Shown here: positions 39,239 to 49,470 of the stretch, in pieces
How the letters are laid out: every line of letters begins with the position of its first letter
Position numbering within the stretch: the first letter of the stretch is position 1
NCBI RefSeq assembly: GCF_002743055.1
Contig: NZ_PDYM01000002.1
Span: 62,001-126,000, forward strand
DNA: 64,000 nucleotides
From: Sporosarcina sp. P13
GTDB lineage: Bacteria > Bacillota > Bacilli > Bacillales_A > Planococcaceae
Reading direction: 5' to 3'
Notes under the pieces: generated by a model
What the model was told of the DNA's origin: nothing
The model's input: the letters and a program-made list of their open reading frames with translations, nothing else
The model's database searches: none
Program-made: the position numbers and the translations under genes

Positions 39239-40069
39239 TTATGACCGTATCTTTTTCCAAAAAAGCACAAATAACAAAATGATAACTGATGTGACAACAA
39301 TCGTACCACCTGGCGCGATATCCAAATAATAAGCTGAAATCAAGCCGATAATTACGGCTACTTCACCAAACACGATGGAATACATAAGCGCACCTTTATA
39401 GCTTTTCGCCACTTGAATAGCTGCCGCCACGGGTAAAGTCATTAAAGATGAGACGAGCAAAATCCCAACAATCCGCATCGAAGCGCCAATCACTAACGCG
39501 GTAATAATCATAAATGCCGCCTGAATCACTTGTTCATTCACACCAGACACTCTCGCATACTCTGGATCAAACGCTAATGAAAATAACTCTTTGTACAGAA
39601 AATATAAGAATGCGATAACAATGATTGCAATCATGATGACAATATATAAATCTTGACGACTTACTGCGGAAACCGAGCCGAATAAATATCCGACCAAATC
39701 CGTACCAAAGCCTTTTGCTAATGAAATGAAAATCGCACCGAAGCCGATACCAGCAGATAAAATAATCGGAATCGCCAGCTCTTCAAAACTTTTGTACACC
39801 CTGCGCAAACGTTCAATGAGCAATGAGCCAACAACTGCTGCACCCATTCCTAAATAAACGGGATTTAACGCAGCAAAAAATAACACCTGCTGACTTAAAT
39901 ACAAACTACCCGCTATACCTGCTAATGCGACATGACTCAATGCATCAGAAATCATCGCCATTCGCCGGACCACGATAAACAGCCCTAGCATCGGTGCAAT
40001 AATACCGATAATTAGTCCGGACAGCACCGCGTTTTGTAAAAATTCATATGTGAAAATCGCTTCAATCAT
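39239..40069 (-). CDS. znuB: Zinc ABC transporter permease
   Basis: 276 residues, seven to eight membrane helices, ABC-3 family (GLFIVVRRMAMISDALSHVA, then ALVIGASMRIVGILLVSSLM). It imports zinc with ZnuC. No substrate-binding lipoprotein gene is present in this operon, so ZnuA must be encoded elsewhere. Confidence 0.9.
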   Translation of the reverse strand: MIEAIFTYEFLQNAVLSGLIIGIIAPMLGLFIVVRRMAMISDALSHVALAGIAGSLYLSQQVLFFAALNPVYLGMGAAVVGSLLIERLRRVYKSFEELAIPIILSAGIGFGAIFISLAKGFGTDLVGYLFGSVSAVSRQDLYIVIMIAIIVIAFLYFLYKELFSLAFDPEYARVSGVNEQVIQAAFMIITALVIGASMRIVGILLVSSLMTLPVAAAIQVAKSYKGALMYSIVFGEVAVIIGLISAYYLDIAPGGTIVVTSVIILLFVLFWKKIRS

Positions 40070-40842
40070 GTAATCGGCTCCGTTTCTTTTTGATGAAGCC
40101 GACGAATTGGATGTCCGTACCAGCCGGACAATTCTGACTCAGTCATTTTATCATACTCTTCATGCGCCCCATGGAAATGAATTGTGCGGTTCAAACAAGC
40201 GACATGTGTCGCGAGTTGAGTCACTACATCAATTTCATGCGTAACCAATAAAATTGCAATTCCATATTCACGATTTAATTCGCTAAGCATAGAATAAAAG
40301 GATTCAACATTTTGCCGGTCAATCCCTACTGTCGGCTCATCCATAATCAGCAAATCCGGCTGACCGACAAGTGCTCTCGCGATAAATACACGTTGTTGTT
40401 GGCCGCCTGACAGATTGCCGATGCTCTCCTGTTGATAGTCCCCCATTTTAACGACATGTAGCGCATCTATTGCCTTCCGTTCGTCTTCTTTGTTTAATCG
40501 TTTGAACAGCCCTTTTCTACTCGTCAATCCACTCTTTACTACTTCAAGCACCGTTGCAGGAAACTTTGTCGAAAACGCATTGGACTTTTGTGACACATAG
40601 CCAATTCGTTGTTGCTGTTTAAATGAATCAATTGGGCCACCAAACAACTGAATTGTCCCTTCTGTCGGCTTTAGTAGCCCTAAAATAATTTTAAGTAATG
40701 TCGATTTACCCGAGCCGTTTGGACCGATTAACGCCCAAAACTCCCCTTGCTTCACTTCTAAACTAACGTCAGAAAGCGCAACGGAGTGATGATATTTATG
40801 TGTTATATGCTCTAATTTGATGATGGAACTGGCCATATACAT
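40066..40842 (-). CDS. znuC: Zinc ABC transporter ATP-binding protein
   Basis: 258 residues. Walker A IGPNGSGKSTLLKI, signature LSGGQQQRVFIARAL, Walker B LLIMDEPTVGID, His loop VTHEID. First gene of the zinc operon, directly downstream of the Zur box. Two adjacent ATG codons (40842, 40836). Confidence 0.92.
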   Translation of the reverse strand: MYMASSIIKLEHITHKYHHSVALSDVSLEVKQGEFWALIGPNGSGKSTLLKIILGLLKPTEGTIQLFGGPIDSFKQQQRIGYVSQKSNAFSTKFPATVLEVVKSGLTSRKGLFKRLNKEDERKAIDALHVVKMGDYQQESIGNLSGGQQQRVFIARALVGQPDLLIMDEPTVGIDRQNVESFYSMLSELNREYGIAILLVTHEIDVVTQLATHVACLNRTIHFHGAHEEYDKMTESELSGWYGHPIRRLHQKETEPIT

Positions 40843-40857
40843 ATCCCTTCCTTTAAT

Positions 40858-40872
40858 TCGTAATCATTCCGA
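40858..40872. promoter_or_regulatory. Zur box at the znuC promoter
   Basis: TCGTAATCATTCCGA has one mismatch to the B. subtilis Zur box TCGTAATNATTACGA and overlaps the transcription start region. Confidence 0.75.
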
Positions 40873-40883
40873 TTACTTTATGA

Positions 40884-40912
40884 ATTATATAGGAATCTAC
40901 GACGGGATACAA
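40884..40912 (-). promoter_or_regulatory. znuCB-zur promoter
   Basis: On the minus strand: -35 TTGTAT (40907-40912), 17-bp spacer, -10 TATAAT (40884-40889), just upstream of the Zur box. Confidence 0.7.
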
Positions 40913-40929
40913 CCATTTGAAAGGATTTG

Positions 40930-41178
40930 ATGAGGATGGATTTACTACAGTTGATTCAGCAGATGAAAATGTTATCGGATGATGAGGCGAAGCGCTATGC
41001 AGCAGACAATGGCGTAGAGTTATCTGTAGGAGAAATCCGGCAGTTGCGACCAATGTTGGATGAAGTATCTCTCTCTTGGCTGTTCACGGGAATTCCGCCA
41101 ACATTCATCGAGCGAGTGGCACAAATTATCGGTTATGAGAAAACGATGCTTTATTTGGAACAGTATCGACTACAATAA
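40930..41178 (+). CDS. yqfT: DUF2624 protein (YqfT)
   Basis: 82 residues, helical: LIQQMKMLSDDEAKRYAADN then LMRPML-type segment and YEKTMLYLEQYRL. Position and sequence fit YqfT, function unknown. AAAGGATTTG before the ATG. Confidence 0.75.
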   Translation: MRMDLLQLIQQMKMLSDDEAKRYAADNGVELSVGEIRQLRPMLDEVSLSWLFTGIPPTFIERVAQIIGYEKTMLYLEQYRLQ

Positions 41179-41205
41179 AAAAAGCGTTGCGGTTAAGCAA
41201 CGCTT
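41176..41205 (-). terminator. Terminator of the cshB-nfo operon
   Basis: AAGCGTTGC/GCAACGCTT, U-run on the minus strand. Confidence 0.88.
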
Positions 41206-41210
41206 GAAGA

Positions 41211-42113
41211 TTAGTTTTGTAATTCCTGCAATAAAGCAGGCGTAAATTGATTGTTTTTCAACATATCAATTTCTATCGCATAGGGTGCTTTTTTATTTGC
41301 TTTGTCTGTTCCGACGAAAGGCGTTTCCAAGATTTTTGGAACGTCCTTGAATGTCGGATGGTGGACGATATAAGCAAGTGGTTCGAAACCGATGTGACCG
41401 AAGCCAATGTTTTCATGACGGTCTTTTCCGGCGCCGCGTTCGTTTTTACTATCGTTCACGTGAATGACAGAAATTCGATCAAGTCCAACGATTTGGTCGA
41501 ATTCATCCAGTACACCAGCGAAATCGTTGACGATGTCATAACCTGCGTCGTGAACGTGACACGTATCGAAGCAGACAGATAGGCGCTCGTTATTTTTCAC
41601 ACCATCAATGATCTTTGCGATTTCGTCGAAGCTTCTACCGCATTCCGTTCCTTTACCAGCCATCGTCTCAAGCGCAATACGAACGTTCGCGTCTTCAGAA
41701 AGGACTTCATTCAGACCTTCGATAATTTTCGCGATTCCTACGTCTGCCCCAGCGCCTACGTGGGCACCCGGATGCAAGACGATTTGGTTCACTCCCAGTG
41801 CTTCTGTGCGCTGAATTTCTTGTTGCAAGAAATCTACACCTAAGCGAAACGTTTCGGGTTTCGTTGTGTTGGCGACGTTGATGATATACGGAGCGTGGAC
41901 CACGATATTGGATTGACCATTGGCTTTCATATGTTCCGTACCAAGTTCTATATTCAATTCTTCAATAGGTTTTCGTCTCGTGTTTTGTGGTGCTCCCGTA
42001 TAAATCATAAATGTATTAGCTCCGTAGCCTAGCGCTTCTTCACTAGAGCCGAGCAACATTTTTTTGCCACTCATCGATACGTGGGACCCTAGAAGGATTT
42101 CGTTTGGTATCAT
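41211..42113 (-). CDS. nfo: Endonuclease IV
   Basis: 300 residues, AP endonuclease 2 family: [34 protein letters not shown] and [20 protein letters not shown] carry the three-zinc site. It repairs abasic sites. Overlaps cshB by 4 bp. Confidence 0.95.
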   Translation of the reverse strand: MIPNEILLGSHVSMSGKKMLLGSSEEALGYGANTFMIYTGAPQNTRRKPIEELNIELGTEHMKANGQSNIVVHAPYIINVANTTKPETFRLGVDFLQQEIQRTEALGVNQIVLHPGAHVGAGADVGIAKIIEGLNEVLSEDANVRIALETMAGKGTECGRSFDEIAKIIDGVKNNERLSVCFDTCHVHDAGYDIVNDFAGVLDEFDQIVGLDRISVIHVNDSKNERGAGKDRHENIGFGHIGFEPLAYIVHHPTFKDVPKILETPFVGTDKANKKAPYAIEIDMLKNNQFTPALLQELQN

Positions 42114-43405
42114 GATCTCTTCTTCATTCTCCTTTGTCTCTTTTTAAATTTTTCTTGTTGTTCAACCATCTTTTTCTTATAGCCTGGCTTTACTTTATCT
42201 GGTTTACGAATTATGGAAGTAGCCTTCAAATCAATTTCATCTACTTCACGTACACGTTTCTTACGCGCTTGTCGTTCTTTGACTTCGATCCATTCACCAT
42301 TTTTGACATCTTCATGAACAAACGGGATACCAAGCTTTTCAATGCGGTTAATCGCATCTTCATCTTCTGGCTTATATAGCGTAATCGCTGTGCCTTGTAG
42401 ACCTGCACGCGCCGTCCGTCCTACACGGTGGATGAAGAATTCAAGGTCTTCCGGTAATTCAAAGTTGATAACATGGCTGACACCTGGGATGTCGATACCA
42501 CGTGCCGCCAAGTCTGTTGCAACGATGTATTGATACTCAAGATCACGTACTTGTTTCATCGTCCGTGTGCGTTCGCGTGGTGTTAAATCACCATGGATTC
42601 GTCCTACTTTATGGCCGTGTTCAGCCAAATAATCCGCTAGTTGATTGGCATTCTGTTTTGTATTCATAAAGATAATTGCCAAGTACGGCTGAATTGCATC
42701 CATCACATGGAGCAATTTCTTGTTTTTATCCATACTTCTAACAGGCACTAAAGAATAATGCATATTCTCTGTCAATGGCTTTTTATCATCCATTTGCACA
42801 TGTATAGGTGAATTCATATATTTCGCTAAAAACGGCTTCAATTTTTCAGGAATCGTCGCAGAGAATACATACATGTTGAGCTTACTAGGCATTCTTGAAG
42901 CGAATTTATCGATATCTTCAATGAATCCCATATCAAATGCTAGGTCCGCTTCATCGATCACGAGCTGTGTAGCCGTATGAATCGCTAAAGCACCTGTTTC
43001 CGACATATCTTGTATACGACCTGGCGTGCCGACGATGATATGTGGTGTGCTACGCAAACGTTCTGCAGAGCGTTTTTTATCAGTACCTCCGATGAGGATA
43101 GCACTTTTAATGTCTGTCCCGTCAATTAACTTCTTCAATTCATCATGTAATTGAACAGCTAATTCACGCGTTGGCGCAGTAATGACTGTTTGTAGTTCAT
43201 CTTGTTCTGTATTAATTTTTTCAACAAGTGGGATTAAGAAACTATGGGATTTCCCTGTTCCTGTATGCGCTTGTCCAATCGCACTTGTATTTTTCATGAT
43301 TAATGGAATCATTTCTTTTTGTATCGGTGTCGGTTCTTCAAACCCCAATTTTTGAATGGCTTCCCTCAAAAATGGTTTGAACTGGTAATCTGTAAATTTC
43401 GACAT
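42110..43405 (-). CDS. cshB: DEAD-box RNA helicase CshB
   Basis: 431 residues. Q motif, Walker [14 protein letters not shown] box [13 protein letters not shown] in [19 protein letters not shown], and a very basic C-terminus ([20 protein letters not shown]). Unwinds RNA, typically in cold growth and ribosome assembly. Confidence 0.92.
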   Translation of the reverse strand: MSKFTDYQFKPFLREAIQKLGFEEPTPIQKEMIPLIMKNTSAIGQAHTGTGKSHSFLIPLVEKINTEQDELQTVITAPTRELAVQLHDELKKLIDGTDIKSAILIGGTDKKRSAERLRSTPHIIVGTPGRIQDMSETGALAIHTATQLVIDEADLAFDMGFIEDIDKFASRMPSKLNMYVFSATIPEKLKPFLAKYMNSPIHVQMDDKKPLTENMHYSLVPVRSMDKNKKLLHVMDAIQPYLAIIFMNTKQNANQLADYLAEHGHKVGRIHGDLTPRERTRTMKQVRDLEYQYIVATDLAARGIDIPGVSHVINFELPEDLEFFIHRVGRTARAGLQGTAITLYKPEDEDAINRIEKLGIPFVHEDVKNGEWIEVKERQARKKRVREVDEIDLKATSIIRKPDKVKPGYKKKMVEQQEKFKKRQRRMKKRS

Positions 43406-43516
43406 ATCGTTCCTCCTCTAGCTTATTCCTTATTGTAACATGATTCGGTGCCATCAGTAGTTTTTTTCGCATAGGATAGCATAGTTGTACAGAAAATTTT
43501 CGGAAAGGAGTTCGTC

Positions 43517-43987
43517 ATGAGATATCATTCTTTTTATCCGTTTAGTAATCAACAGCAGCCTATGACACCTGGGCCGCGTCCCCCGCAATTTCAGGGTGGT
43601 GGAACTCAACAACCTTTTCCTCAAGGGATGCAAGGTAATGCTGGCGGTTTTAGACCTCAAGGATCCCCTCAAGGTTCTATGACTTCACAAGGTATGCCAC
43701 AGTCACAAGCAGGACAATCGGGCATGTCACGAGCAGACCAGTACATGCAGACCGCCAATCGCTTTTTAAATACCGCCCAACAATTTGCTCCCCTTATGCA
43801 ACAGGTTGCGCCAATGCTTCAAAACTTACCCGCTATGTGGAAATTATATAAAGGGTTTCAATCTTTGCCAGATGCGCCTACTCCACCATCTGCTGGTCCT
43901 ATAAATACCGCTGCGCCACGTGCTCAAGCACCACCCATACCTAATGATCAGCCTGCAGCACCAAGAATTTATCAACCACCCTTCTGA
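43517..43987 (+). CDS. yqfQ: YqfQ/VrrA-like protein
   Basis: 156 residues. Gln/Gly/Pro-rich, low-complexity first 75 residues, a central conserved helix (YMQTANRFLNTAQQFAPLMQ, then LPAMWKLYKGF), and a Pro/Ala-rich end. Matches the YqfQ/VrrA family by layout and position before ispH. Its role, perhaps at the spore coat, is unproven. Confidence 0.75.
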   Translation: MRYHSFYPFSNQQQPMTPGPRPPQFQGGGTQQPFPQGMQGNAGGFRPQGSPQGSMTSQGMPQSQAGQSGMSRADQYMQTANRFLNTAQQFAPLMQQVAPMLQNLPAMWKLYKGFQSLPDAPTPPSAGPINTAAPRAQAPPIPNDQPAAPRIYQPPF

Positions 43988-44056
43988 ACTCTTTGAATCA
44001 CCCGCCAATCTCCGCTATAATGAAAGAGAACTTACTAGAGGAGTGGAGTGGAAGAA

Positions 44057-45022
44057 ATGAAAGTACTCAAGATTTCACCAAGAGGTTATTGTTATGGTGT
44101 GGTGGATGCGATGGTCATTGCTAGAAACGCTGCGCTTGATACATCCTTGCCGAGACCCATTTATATATTAGGCATGATTGTCCACAATAAACATGTAACG
44201 GACGCATTCGAAGAAGATGGGATCATTACGTTGGATGGCGAAAATAGACTAGATATATTACGTAAAGTAGATAAGGGAACGGTCATCTATACAGCACATG
44301 GCGTATCGCCCGAAGTACGTAAACTTGCAAAAGAAAAAGGATTAGTTGCGATTGATGCAACATGTCCAGATGTTTCGGTCACACATCATTTGATCGAAGA
44401 GAAAGTAGCGGAAGGCTATGATATTCTCTATATCGGCAAAAAACATCATCCAGAGCCTGAAGGAGCGATTGGTGTCGCGCCAGATTCTGTTCATTTAATT
44501 GAAAGAATAGAAGATATCGAAAACTTACAAATAAATAACGAAAAGCTGTTGGTTACGAATCAAACAACGATGAGCCAATGGGATGTTGCACATTTGATGG
44601 ATGAATTACAGCGTAAGTTCCCGCATATTGAAGTCCATCAGGAAATTTGCTTAGCGACGCAAGTTCGTCAAGAAGCAGTTGCACAACAAGCGGGCGATGC
44701 AGATTTACTACTTGTCGTTGGCGATCCAAAGAGTAATAACTCCAATCGTTTGACACAAGTTTCTGTAGAGATCGCGAATACACCTTCTTACCGTATTTCA
44801 GACGTCTCAGAAATCGATCCCGCATGGTTGATGGATATTGAGACAGTAGCTGTTACAGCAGGTGCTTCGACGCCTACAGTGATCGTTAGAGAAGTTATTT
44901 CTTACTTGAGCGACTTCGATGCGGCTGACCCTGCTACGCATCACCCTGAACGCAAATTTAAGCTTGATAAGATCTTACCGAAGATCAAAAATCCAAGTCC
45001 CGTTATTCGAATTGAACCATAA
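44057..45022 (+). CDS. ispH: HMBPP reductase IspH
   Basis: 321 residues. The three iron-sulfur Cys are in [17 protein letters not shown] and [11 protein letters not shown]. It makes IPP and DMAPP, the last step of the MEP pathway. ATG 44057, with GGAGTGGAG upstream. Confidence 0.95.
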   Translation: MKVLKISPRGYCYGVVDAMVIARNAALDTSLPRPIYILGMIVHNKHVTDAFEEDGIITLDGENRLDILRKVDKGTVIYTAHGVSPEVRKLAKEKGLVAIDATCPDVSVTHHLIEEKVAEGYDILYIGKKHHPEPEGAIGVAPDSVHLIERIEDIENLQINNEKLLVTNQTTMSQWDVAHLMDELQRKFPHIEVHQEICLATQVRQEAVAQQAGDADLLLVVGDPKSNNSNRLTQVSVEIANTPSYRISDVSEIDPAWLMDIETVAVTAGASTPTVIVREVISYLSDFDAADPATHHPERKFKLDKILPKIKNPSPVIRIEP

Positions 45023-45033
45023 GTTGACTTCAT

Positions 45034-45072
45034 AAAAAACACCGCCCAGAGATTTCTCTTGGCGGTGTTTTG
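45034..45072 (+). terminator. Terminator of ispH
   Basis: AAAAACACCGCC/GGCGGTGTTTT stem around a 14-nt loop. Confidence 0.88.
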
Positions 45073-45131
45073 CTTGTGGATAACAGTAAGTAGAAACGGA
45101 TACTTGGTGAGTGGTTCGGAATTTACGTAAA

Positions 45132-46253
45132 TTAATACAAAAACTGAAATGGTTCTGTAATAATTTTAGATTCGATGTACGTAACGTCTAGGTTCTTTTC
45201 TTCGCAAAGCGTTGCTAGTTTCTTTGCGACGCCTGCAATCATGATCTTTTCGATATTATGTCCTGGATCGACTACCGCAAGTCCTAGCGCTTGTGCGTCT
45301 TGTGCGACGTGGTAGTATAAATCACCTGTGACGAGGACGTCCGCGCCTTTACGCTTAGCTGCTGTGATGTATTTGTTACCGTCACCGCCAAGTACCGCCA
45401 CTTTACGTATCGGTGTTTCTGGATCACCAACGAAACGTAATGCAGGTACGTTGAATGCCTGTTTCACCTGTTCAGCAAATTGCTTCAATGTGATTTCTTC
45501 AGCGATCCGGCCTACCCGTCCGATTCCTTGCACATTCGTTTTTTGCTGCATCTTAAATAGATCGAATGCCGGCTCTTCATATGGATGTGTACTAAACATC
45601 GCCTTTATGACTTTAGACTGAAGACTTTCCGGGAAGACGACTTCGATACGCTCTTCATCTACTCGTGTTGCTTCTCCGACTTCACCAATCGTCGGATTCG
45701 CCCCATCAACCGGCGTAAAACGTCCGACACCTTGCGAGCTGAAACTACATGCTACGTAATCACCGATTGCACCTGCTCCTGCTTTCGCCAAGTCTTTGCG
45801 AAGTTTGTCTGCGTCTGATTGTGGACAAAAGACTGCTAGCTTTACCAAATGCTCAGAATTTGTCACGTCAATTGGCTCCGTCTCAACAACGCCAAGTCGC
45901 TCAGCCAGCATATCATTGACGCCACCTTCTGTGATATCAAGATTTGTATGCGCAGCATAGACTGCGATATCATGTTTAATACATTTCTCGATCATCTTTC
46001 CTTGCGGTGTATCTGTCCAAATCATTTTCACCGGACGGAACAATGGTGGGTGGTGTGCAATCACGAGATTCGCACCCTGTTCAATCGCTTCATCTATAAC
46101 TTGTTCATTGACATCGAGCGTGATGAGCACTTTTTCTACTGGACGATTCAATTGACCGATATGCAAACCGACGGGATCCCCTTCAAATGCCAATCGTTTA
46201 GGTGACCACTTTTCAAAAATCTCAATAATCTGATGCCCATTCGCTTTTCTCAT
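45132..46253 (-). CDS. yqfO: Nif3-like dinuclear metal centre protein (YqfO)
   Basis: 373 residues. Nif3 N- and C-terminal halves (VIAHHPPLFRPVK, AAHTNLD; VTGDLYYHVAQDAQ, GHNIEK) with a PII-like insertion (residues about 125-235). May act as a GTP cyclohydrolase I-type hydrolase; role uncertain. Overlaps trmK by 4 bp. Confidence 0.9.
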   Translation of the reverse strand: MRKANGHQIIEIFEKWSPKRLAFEGDPVGLHIGQLNRPVEKVLITLDVNEQVIDEAIEQGANLVIAHHPPLFRPVKMIWTDTPQGKMIEKCIKHDIAVYAAHTNLDITEGGVNDMLAERLGVVETEPIDVTNSEHLVKLAVFCPQSDADKLRKDLAKAGAGAIGDYVACSFSSQGVGRFTPVDGANPTIGEVGEATRVDEERIEVVFPESLQSKVIKAMFSTHPYEEPAFDLFKMQQKTNVQGIGRVGRIAEEITLKQFAEQVKQAFNVPALRFVGDPETPIRKVAVLGGDGNKYITAAKRKGADVLVTGDLYYHVAQDAQALGLAVVDPGHNIEKIMIAGVAKKLATLCEEKNLDVTYIESKIITEPFQFLY

Positions 46254-46948
46254 GTAGTTAACACCTTCCTGACTAATTCATACTGATGCTCAATAAACGC
46301 TTTTTTCTGTTGTATCTCTTCTGTCTGCTCGGCTTGATCAAGAGCTACCAGTACACGCGTCCATTCCTGCATTTCTCTTTCCCATTTCGTATGAAAAACA
46401 GCTGTAGCTTTTTCTTTTAGAATAGGACCTACTAAAAGTTCGGTTGGTGTATAACTAGCTGTACCTCTCTCCAACACGAGCACTTCATAGATTTTGCCAT
46501 CTTCTTGTAAAATCTCTTCATCTACAAGGTAAAAATCGTTTGCGACAGCCCACTCGCGAATCGCTATGGCGTGGATATTCGGCTGTGCAATGATGCGCGT
46601 CACTCCCGACAAAAGATCTTTCCCTGCTTCTAAAATCGACGTAATTAATGTGCCGCCCATTCCTGCGATTGTAACCGTTTCTACCCCATCTGTTGGTTGA
46701 ATGGCTTGTAATCCATTCGCTAAGCGCACTTCTATCATGTTCGTAAAACCGTTAGCTTCTACATTACGCTTCGCTTGTTCATATGGACCTTTTACTACTT
46801 CTCCTGCAATCGCTTTTGAAATGATCCCTTTATTCGTCAAATAACACGGTAAATACGCATGATCGCTACCGATATCAGCGAGCACTGTATGTTGTGGAAC
46901 GAAACTCGCGACTAGCGCAAGACGTTCAGATAATTGGTTGGTGTTCAT
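46250..46948 (-). CDS. trmK: tRNA (adenine-22-N1)-methyltransferase TrmK
   Basis: 232 residues. Rossmann SAM motif VLADIGSDHAYLPCYL, VETVTIAGMGGTLI, and a C-terminal coiled coil. Methylates A22 of tRNA. ATG 46948 with GGCGGGAA upstream; the longer frame has no site. Confidence 0.9.
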   Translation of the reverse strand: MNTNQLSERLALVASFVPQHTVLADIGSDHAYLPCYLTNKGIISKAIAGEVVKGPYEQAKRNVEANGFTNMIEVRLANGLQAIQPTDGVETVTIAGMGGTLITSILEAGKDLLSGVTRIIAQPNIHAIAIREWAVANDFYLVDEEILQEDGKIYEVLVLERGTASYTPTELLVGPILKEKATAVFHTKWEREMQEWTRVLVALDQAEQTEEIQQKKAFIEHQYELVRKVLTT

Positions 46949-47004
46949 AAATTCCCGCCTTTCATTCCACACTATTGTATAATCAGTAGGCTTTTCATGC
47001 AATG

Positions 47005-47048
47005 CAAAAGAGCTATTGAACCAAGGAATTCCAAGGTTCAATAGCTCT
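47005..47048 (-). terminator. Terminator of cccA
   Basis: AGAGCTATTGAACC/GGTTCAATAGCTCT, U-run on the minus strand. Confidence 0.88.
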
Positions 47049-47065
47049 ATTTAGTAAGTAAGCAA

Positions 47066-47437
47066 TCAGTCTAGTGATAAAATGTAGTCTACCATTTCAT
47101 CTATGTGCTCATCAGGAACAAGTCCAGCAGGCATAGCAGTTCCTGGAACGCCGTCTTTGATTGCAGCGTGCATTTCTTCAGCACCGAATGCTTGACCGTT
47201 TAAAGCAGGCCCCATTCCGCCAGATAAGTTTTCACCGTGACAACTTATACACTTTTGCTGAGAGACAGCTTCTGCATCAAATTCGCCAGTGTTTGCATTT
47301 TCTTCTTGCGTAGTGCTTTCTTCATCTGGTCCAGCAATTTCTTCTTTTTGCTCTAAACCATAAAGTGAGAAGAAGAAAATCAGTCCAATTCCAAGCGCGA
47401 AAATCAAGAAAAATGGTACAATAGGATTTTTATTCAT
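47066..47437 (-). CDS. cccA: Membrane-bound cytochrome c550
   Basis: 123 residues. N-terminal membrane anchor (PIVPFFLIFALGIGLIFFFS), an acidic linker, then haem motif KCISCHGENLSGGMGP and distal Met in GTAMPAGL. Small respiratory electron carrier on the outer face. Confidence 0.92.
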   Translation of the reverse strand: MNKNPIVPFFLIFALGIGLIFFFSLYGLEQKEEIAGPDEESTTQEENANTGEFDAEAVSQQKCISCHGENLSGGMGPALNGQAFGAEEMHAAIKDGVPGTAMPAGLVPDEHIDEMVDYILSLD

Positions 47438-47575
47438 TGGATTACCCTCCTTCACCAAAATCTATTCTGTAAAAGATACAGTATACATTTAACATTGTAC
47501 TGTATCTATGGGGAAACTGAAAGTGTTATTGAAGGACTTTCCGTCTTTTGTGACAGTTTCGTCATAATTCTAGAT

Positions 47576-48715
47576 TTAGCAGCCGATTTGTCTGGCTATG
47601 ACCATTCGTTGAACTTCTGAAGTCCCTTCGCCAATCTCCAAAAGCTTGGCATCCCGTAGATAGCGCTCGACTTCATATTCTCGCATATAGCCGTAGCCAC
47701 CATGGATTTGAATCGCTTCATTTGAAATTTGCATAGCGATTTCTGAAGCATACAGTTTACACATCGACGCTTCCTTCGTGAAATTTCTTCCTTGATCCTT
47801 CAACCACGCCGCTTTATAAACCATCATTCGCGCGAGTTCGATTTTCAACGCCATATCCGCGAGCTTGAACTGCGTACTTTGGAATGAAGAAAGCGTCCGA
47901 CCGAATTGCTTACGTTCTTTCGAATAGCTTAGCGCGCGCTCATACGCGGCCTGCGCGATACCGACTGCCATAGCCCCAATACCAATTCGTCCACCATCTA
48001 GCGTCACGAGGAACTGTTGGAATCCTTTCCCGCGCTCACCAAGTAAGTTCTCTTCAGGCACGATGACTTGATCTAATACTAATTCAGTTGTGTTTGATGC
48101 ATGTAGTCCCATTTTTTCGTAGTTATCGATGATTGTAAAGCCTTCTGTGACGGTAGGGACAATAATTGCGCTAATCTCCTTCTTACCTTCAGAACGACCT
48201 GTGATTGCTGTAATCGCTAAGTGCTTTGCATAGCTAGCATTCGTTATATATACCTTTGATCCATTAATTGTAAAGTTACCATCTTCCAATACAGCCGTTG
48301 TTTCCGTCCCACCTGCATCTGATCCTGCATTCGGTTCCGTTAATCCGAATGCACCGAATGATTCACCTGTACAAATAGGCGTTAAATAGCGTTCTTTTTG
48401 CTCTTCCGTGCCAAATAAATGCAATGGTGCTCCACCTAATGAAATATGCGCTGAATAGGTGATACCAGTTGATGCACAAGCACGGCTTAATTCTTCTGTG
48501 ACAATTGCGAAACTAGTCGTATCCGCACCTGCTCCACCATATTTTTCAGGGAACGGCAAACCCATCATACCCATCGCAGATAGCTTTTTGAAAATTTCTA
48601 CAGGAAACTCGCCTGTTCGATCACGATCGATTGCTCCTGGTGCTACTTCATTATTCGCAAAATCTTTCATCAACTTTTTGACCATTTGCTGTTCTTGAGT
48701 TAAATCAAAGTTCAT
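47576..48715 (-). CDS. Acyl-CoA dehydrogenase
   Basis: 379 residues of the flavin acyl-CoA dehydrogenase family: FGLTEPNAGSDAGGTET, YITNASYAKHLAI, AQAAYERALSYSKERKQFGR and QIHGGYGYMREYEVERYLRD with the expected catalytic Glu region. Chain-length preference cannot be read. In B. subtilis no such gene separates cccA and sigA. Confidence 0.9.
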   Translation of the reverse strand: MNFDLTQEQQMVKKLMKDFANNEVAPGAIDRDRTGEFPVEIFKKLSAMGMMGLPFPEKYGGAGADTTSFAIVTEELSRACASTGITYSAHISLGGAPLHLFGTEEQKERYLTPICTGESFGAFGLTEPNAGSDAGGTETTAVLEDGNFTINGSKVYITNASYAKHLAITAITGRSEGKKEISAIIVPTVTEGFTIIDNYEKMGLHASNTTELVLDQVIVPEENLLGERGKGFQQFLVTLDGGRIGIGAMAVGIAQAAYERALSYSKERKQFGRTLSSFQSTQFKLADMALKIELARMMVYKAAWLKDQGRNFTKEASMCKLYASEIAMQISNEAIQIHGGYGYMREYEVERYLRDAKLLEIGEGTSEVQRMVIARQIGC

Positions 48716-48816
48716 TTTGATCATCCTCTCTTTATGAAGGCCCTTACAATTCATTATATAGAAAATGGACAGATATTAGAAATGATTTCATTGCAATCTG
48801 TCCATTTGTTTAGTGT

Positions 48817-49383
48817 TTATAGGGATAAAATCAGGAACGCGATAATCATCAACAAGCCGAGTGTACCTGAAATCGTGAAGTATAATAGATTCAGCACTCT
48901 TCCTGTAAATAGCCACAGACTACAGTTCAATACGAGCAGTCCAATCAATAATGTAGTATCTCCACCGAAATACGCTGTCCAGACTTTCAACGACATCATT
49001 AATAATAGAAAAGCCAATGATATGTATAAAAACGGCGCAAAGCCATTCTTGATAAATGTTTTTCTCGTAACAATCAGAAGAAAGCCAAGAGATAGTATAA
49101 CAGCTGCGACAAACGTGACCGTCTGATATTCTTTATACAAGAACATCGCAACAGTCGCTACGCCCGCTAGCATCAAACTAAAGAAAAAGAGCATAAATCG
49201 TTTCGTACGCAATTGCCTACGTTCTTTTTGTAGTGTGGAAGTTTCCTTTTTTACGAATTTATCGGGGTCTTCCCCTTGCGCATACAGTGTAATTAAGAAA
49301 TCACAATAATGTTCTGGTAGAAGTTTATTCTGTTTCCAATAACGGATTTCAGAAATAATGATCTGCTTTTTCTCCTTAGCCAT
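48817..49383 (-). CDS. Multipass membrane protein of unknown function
   Basis: 188 residues. Charged N-terminus (SEIRYWKQNKLLPEHYCDFL, a motif seen at the start of several Bacillales membrane proteins), then five to six membrane helices. Follows sigA closely. ATG 49383 behind GGAGGAGAAAGG. Confidence 0.7.
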   Translation of the reverse strand: MAKEKKQIIISEIRYWKQNKLLPEHYCDFLITLYAQGEDPDKFVKKETSTLQKERRQLRTKRFMLFFFSLMLAGVATVAMFLYKEYQTVTFVAAVILSLGFLLIVTRKTFIKNGFAPFLYISLAFLLLMMSLKVWTAYFGGDTTLLIGLLVLNCSLWLFTGRVLNLLYFTISGTLGLLMIIAFLILSL

Positions 49384-49432
49384 CCTTTCTCCTCCAATAG
49401 CACGAATGGTTACTACACCTGGTAATCCATAC

Positions 49433-49465
49433 AGAAAAAAGCATCGGCTAATTTGAAGCCGATGC
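49433..49465 (-). terminator. Terminator of the dnaG-sigA operon
   Basis: GCATCGGCT/AGCCGATGC with a six-U run on the minus strand. Confidence 0.88.
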
Positions 49466-49470
49466 ATCTA

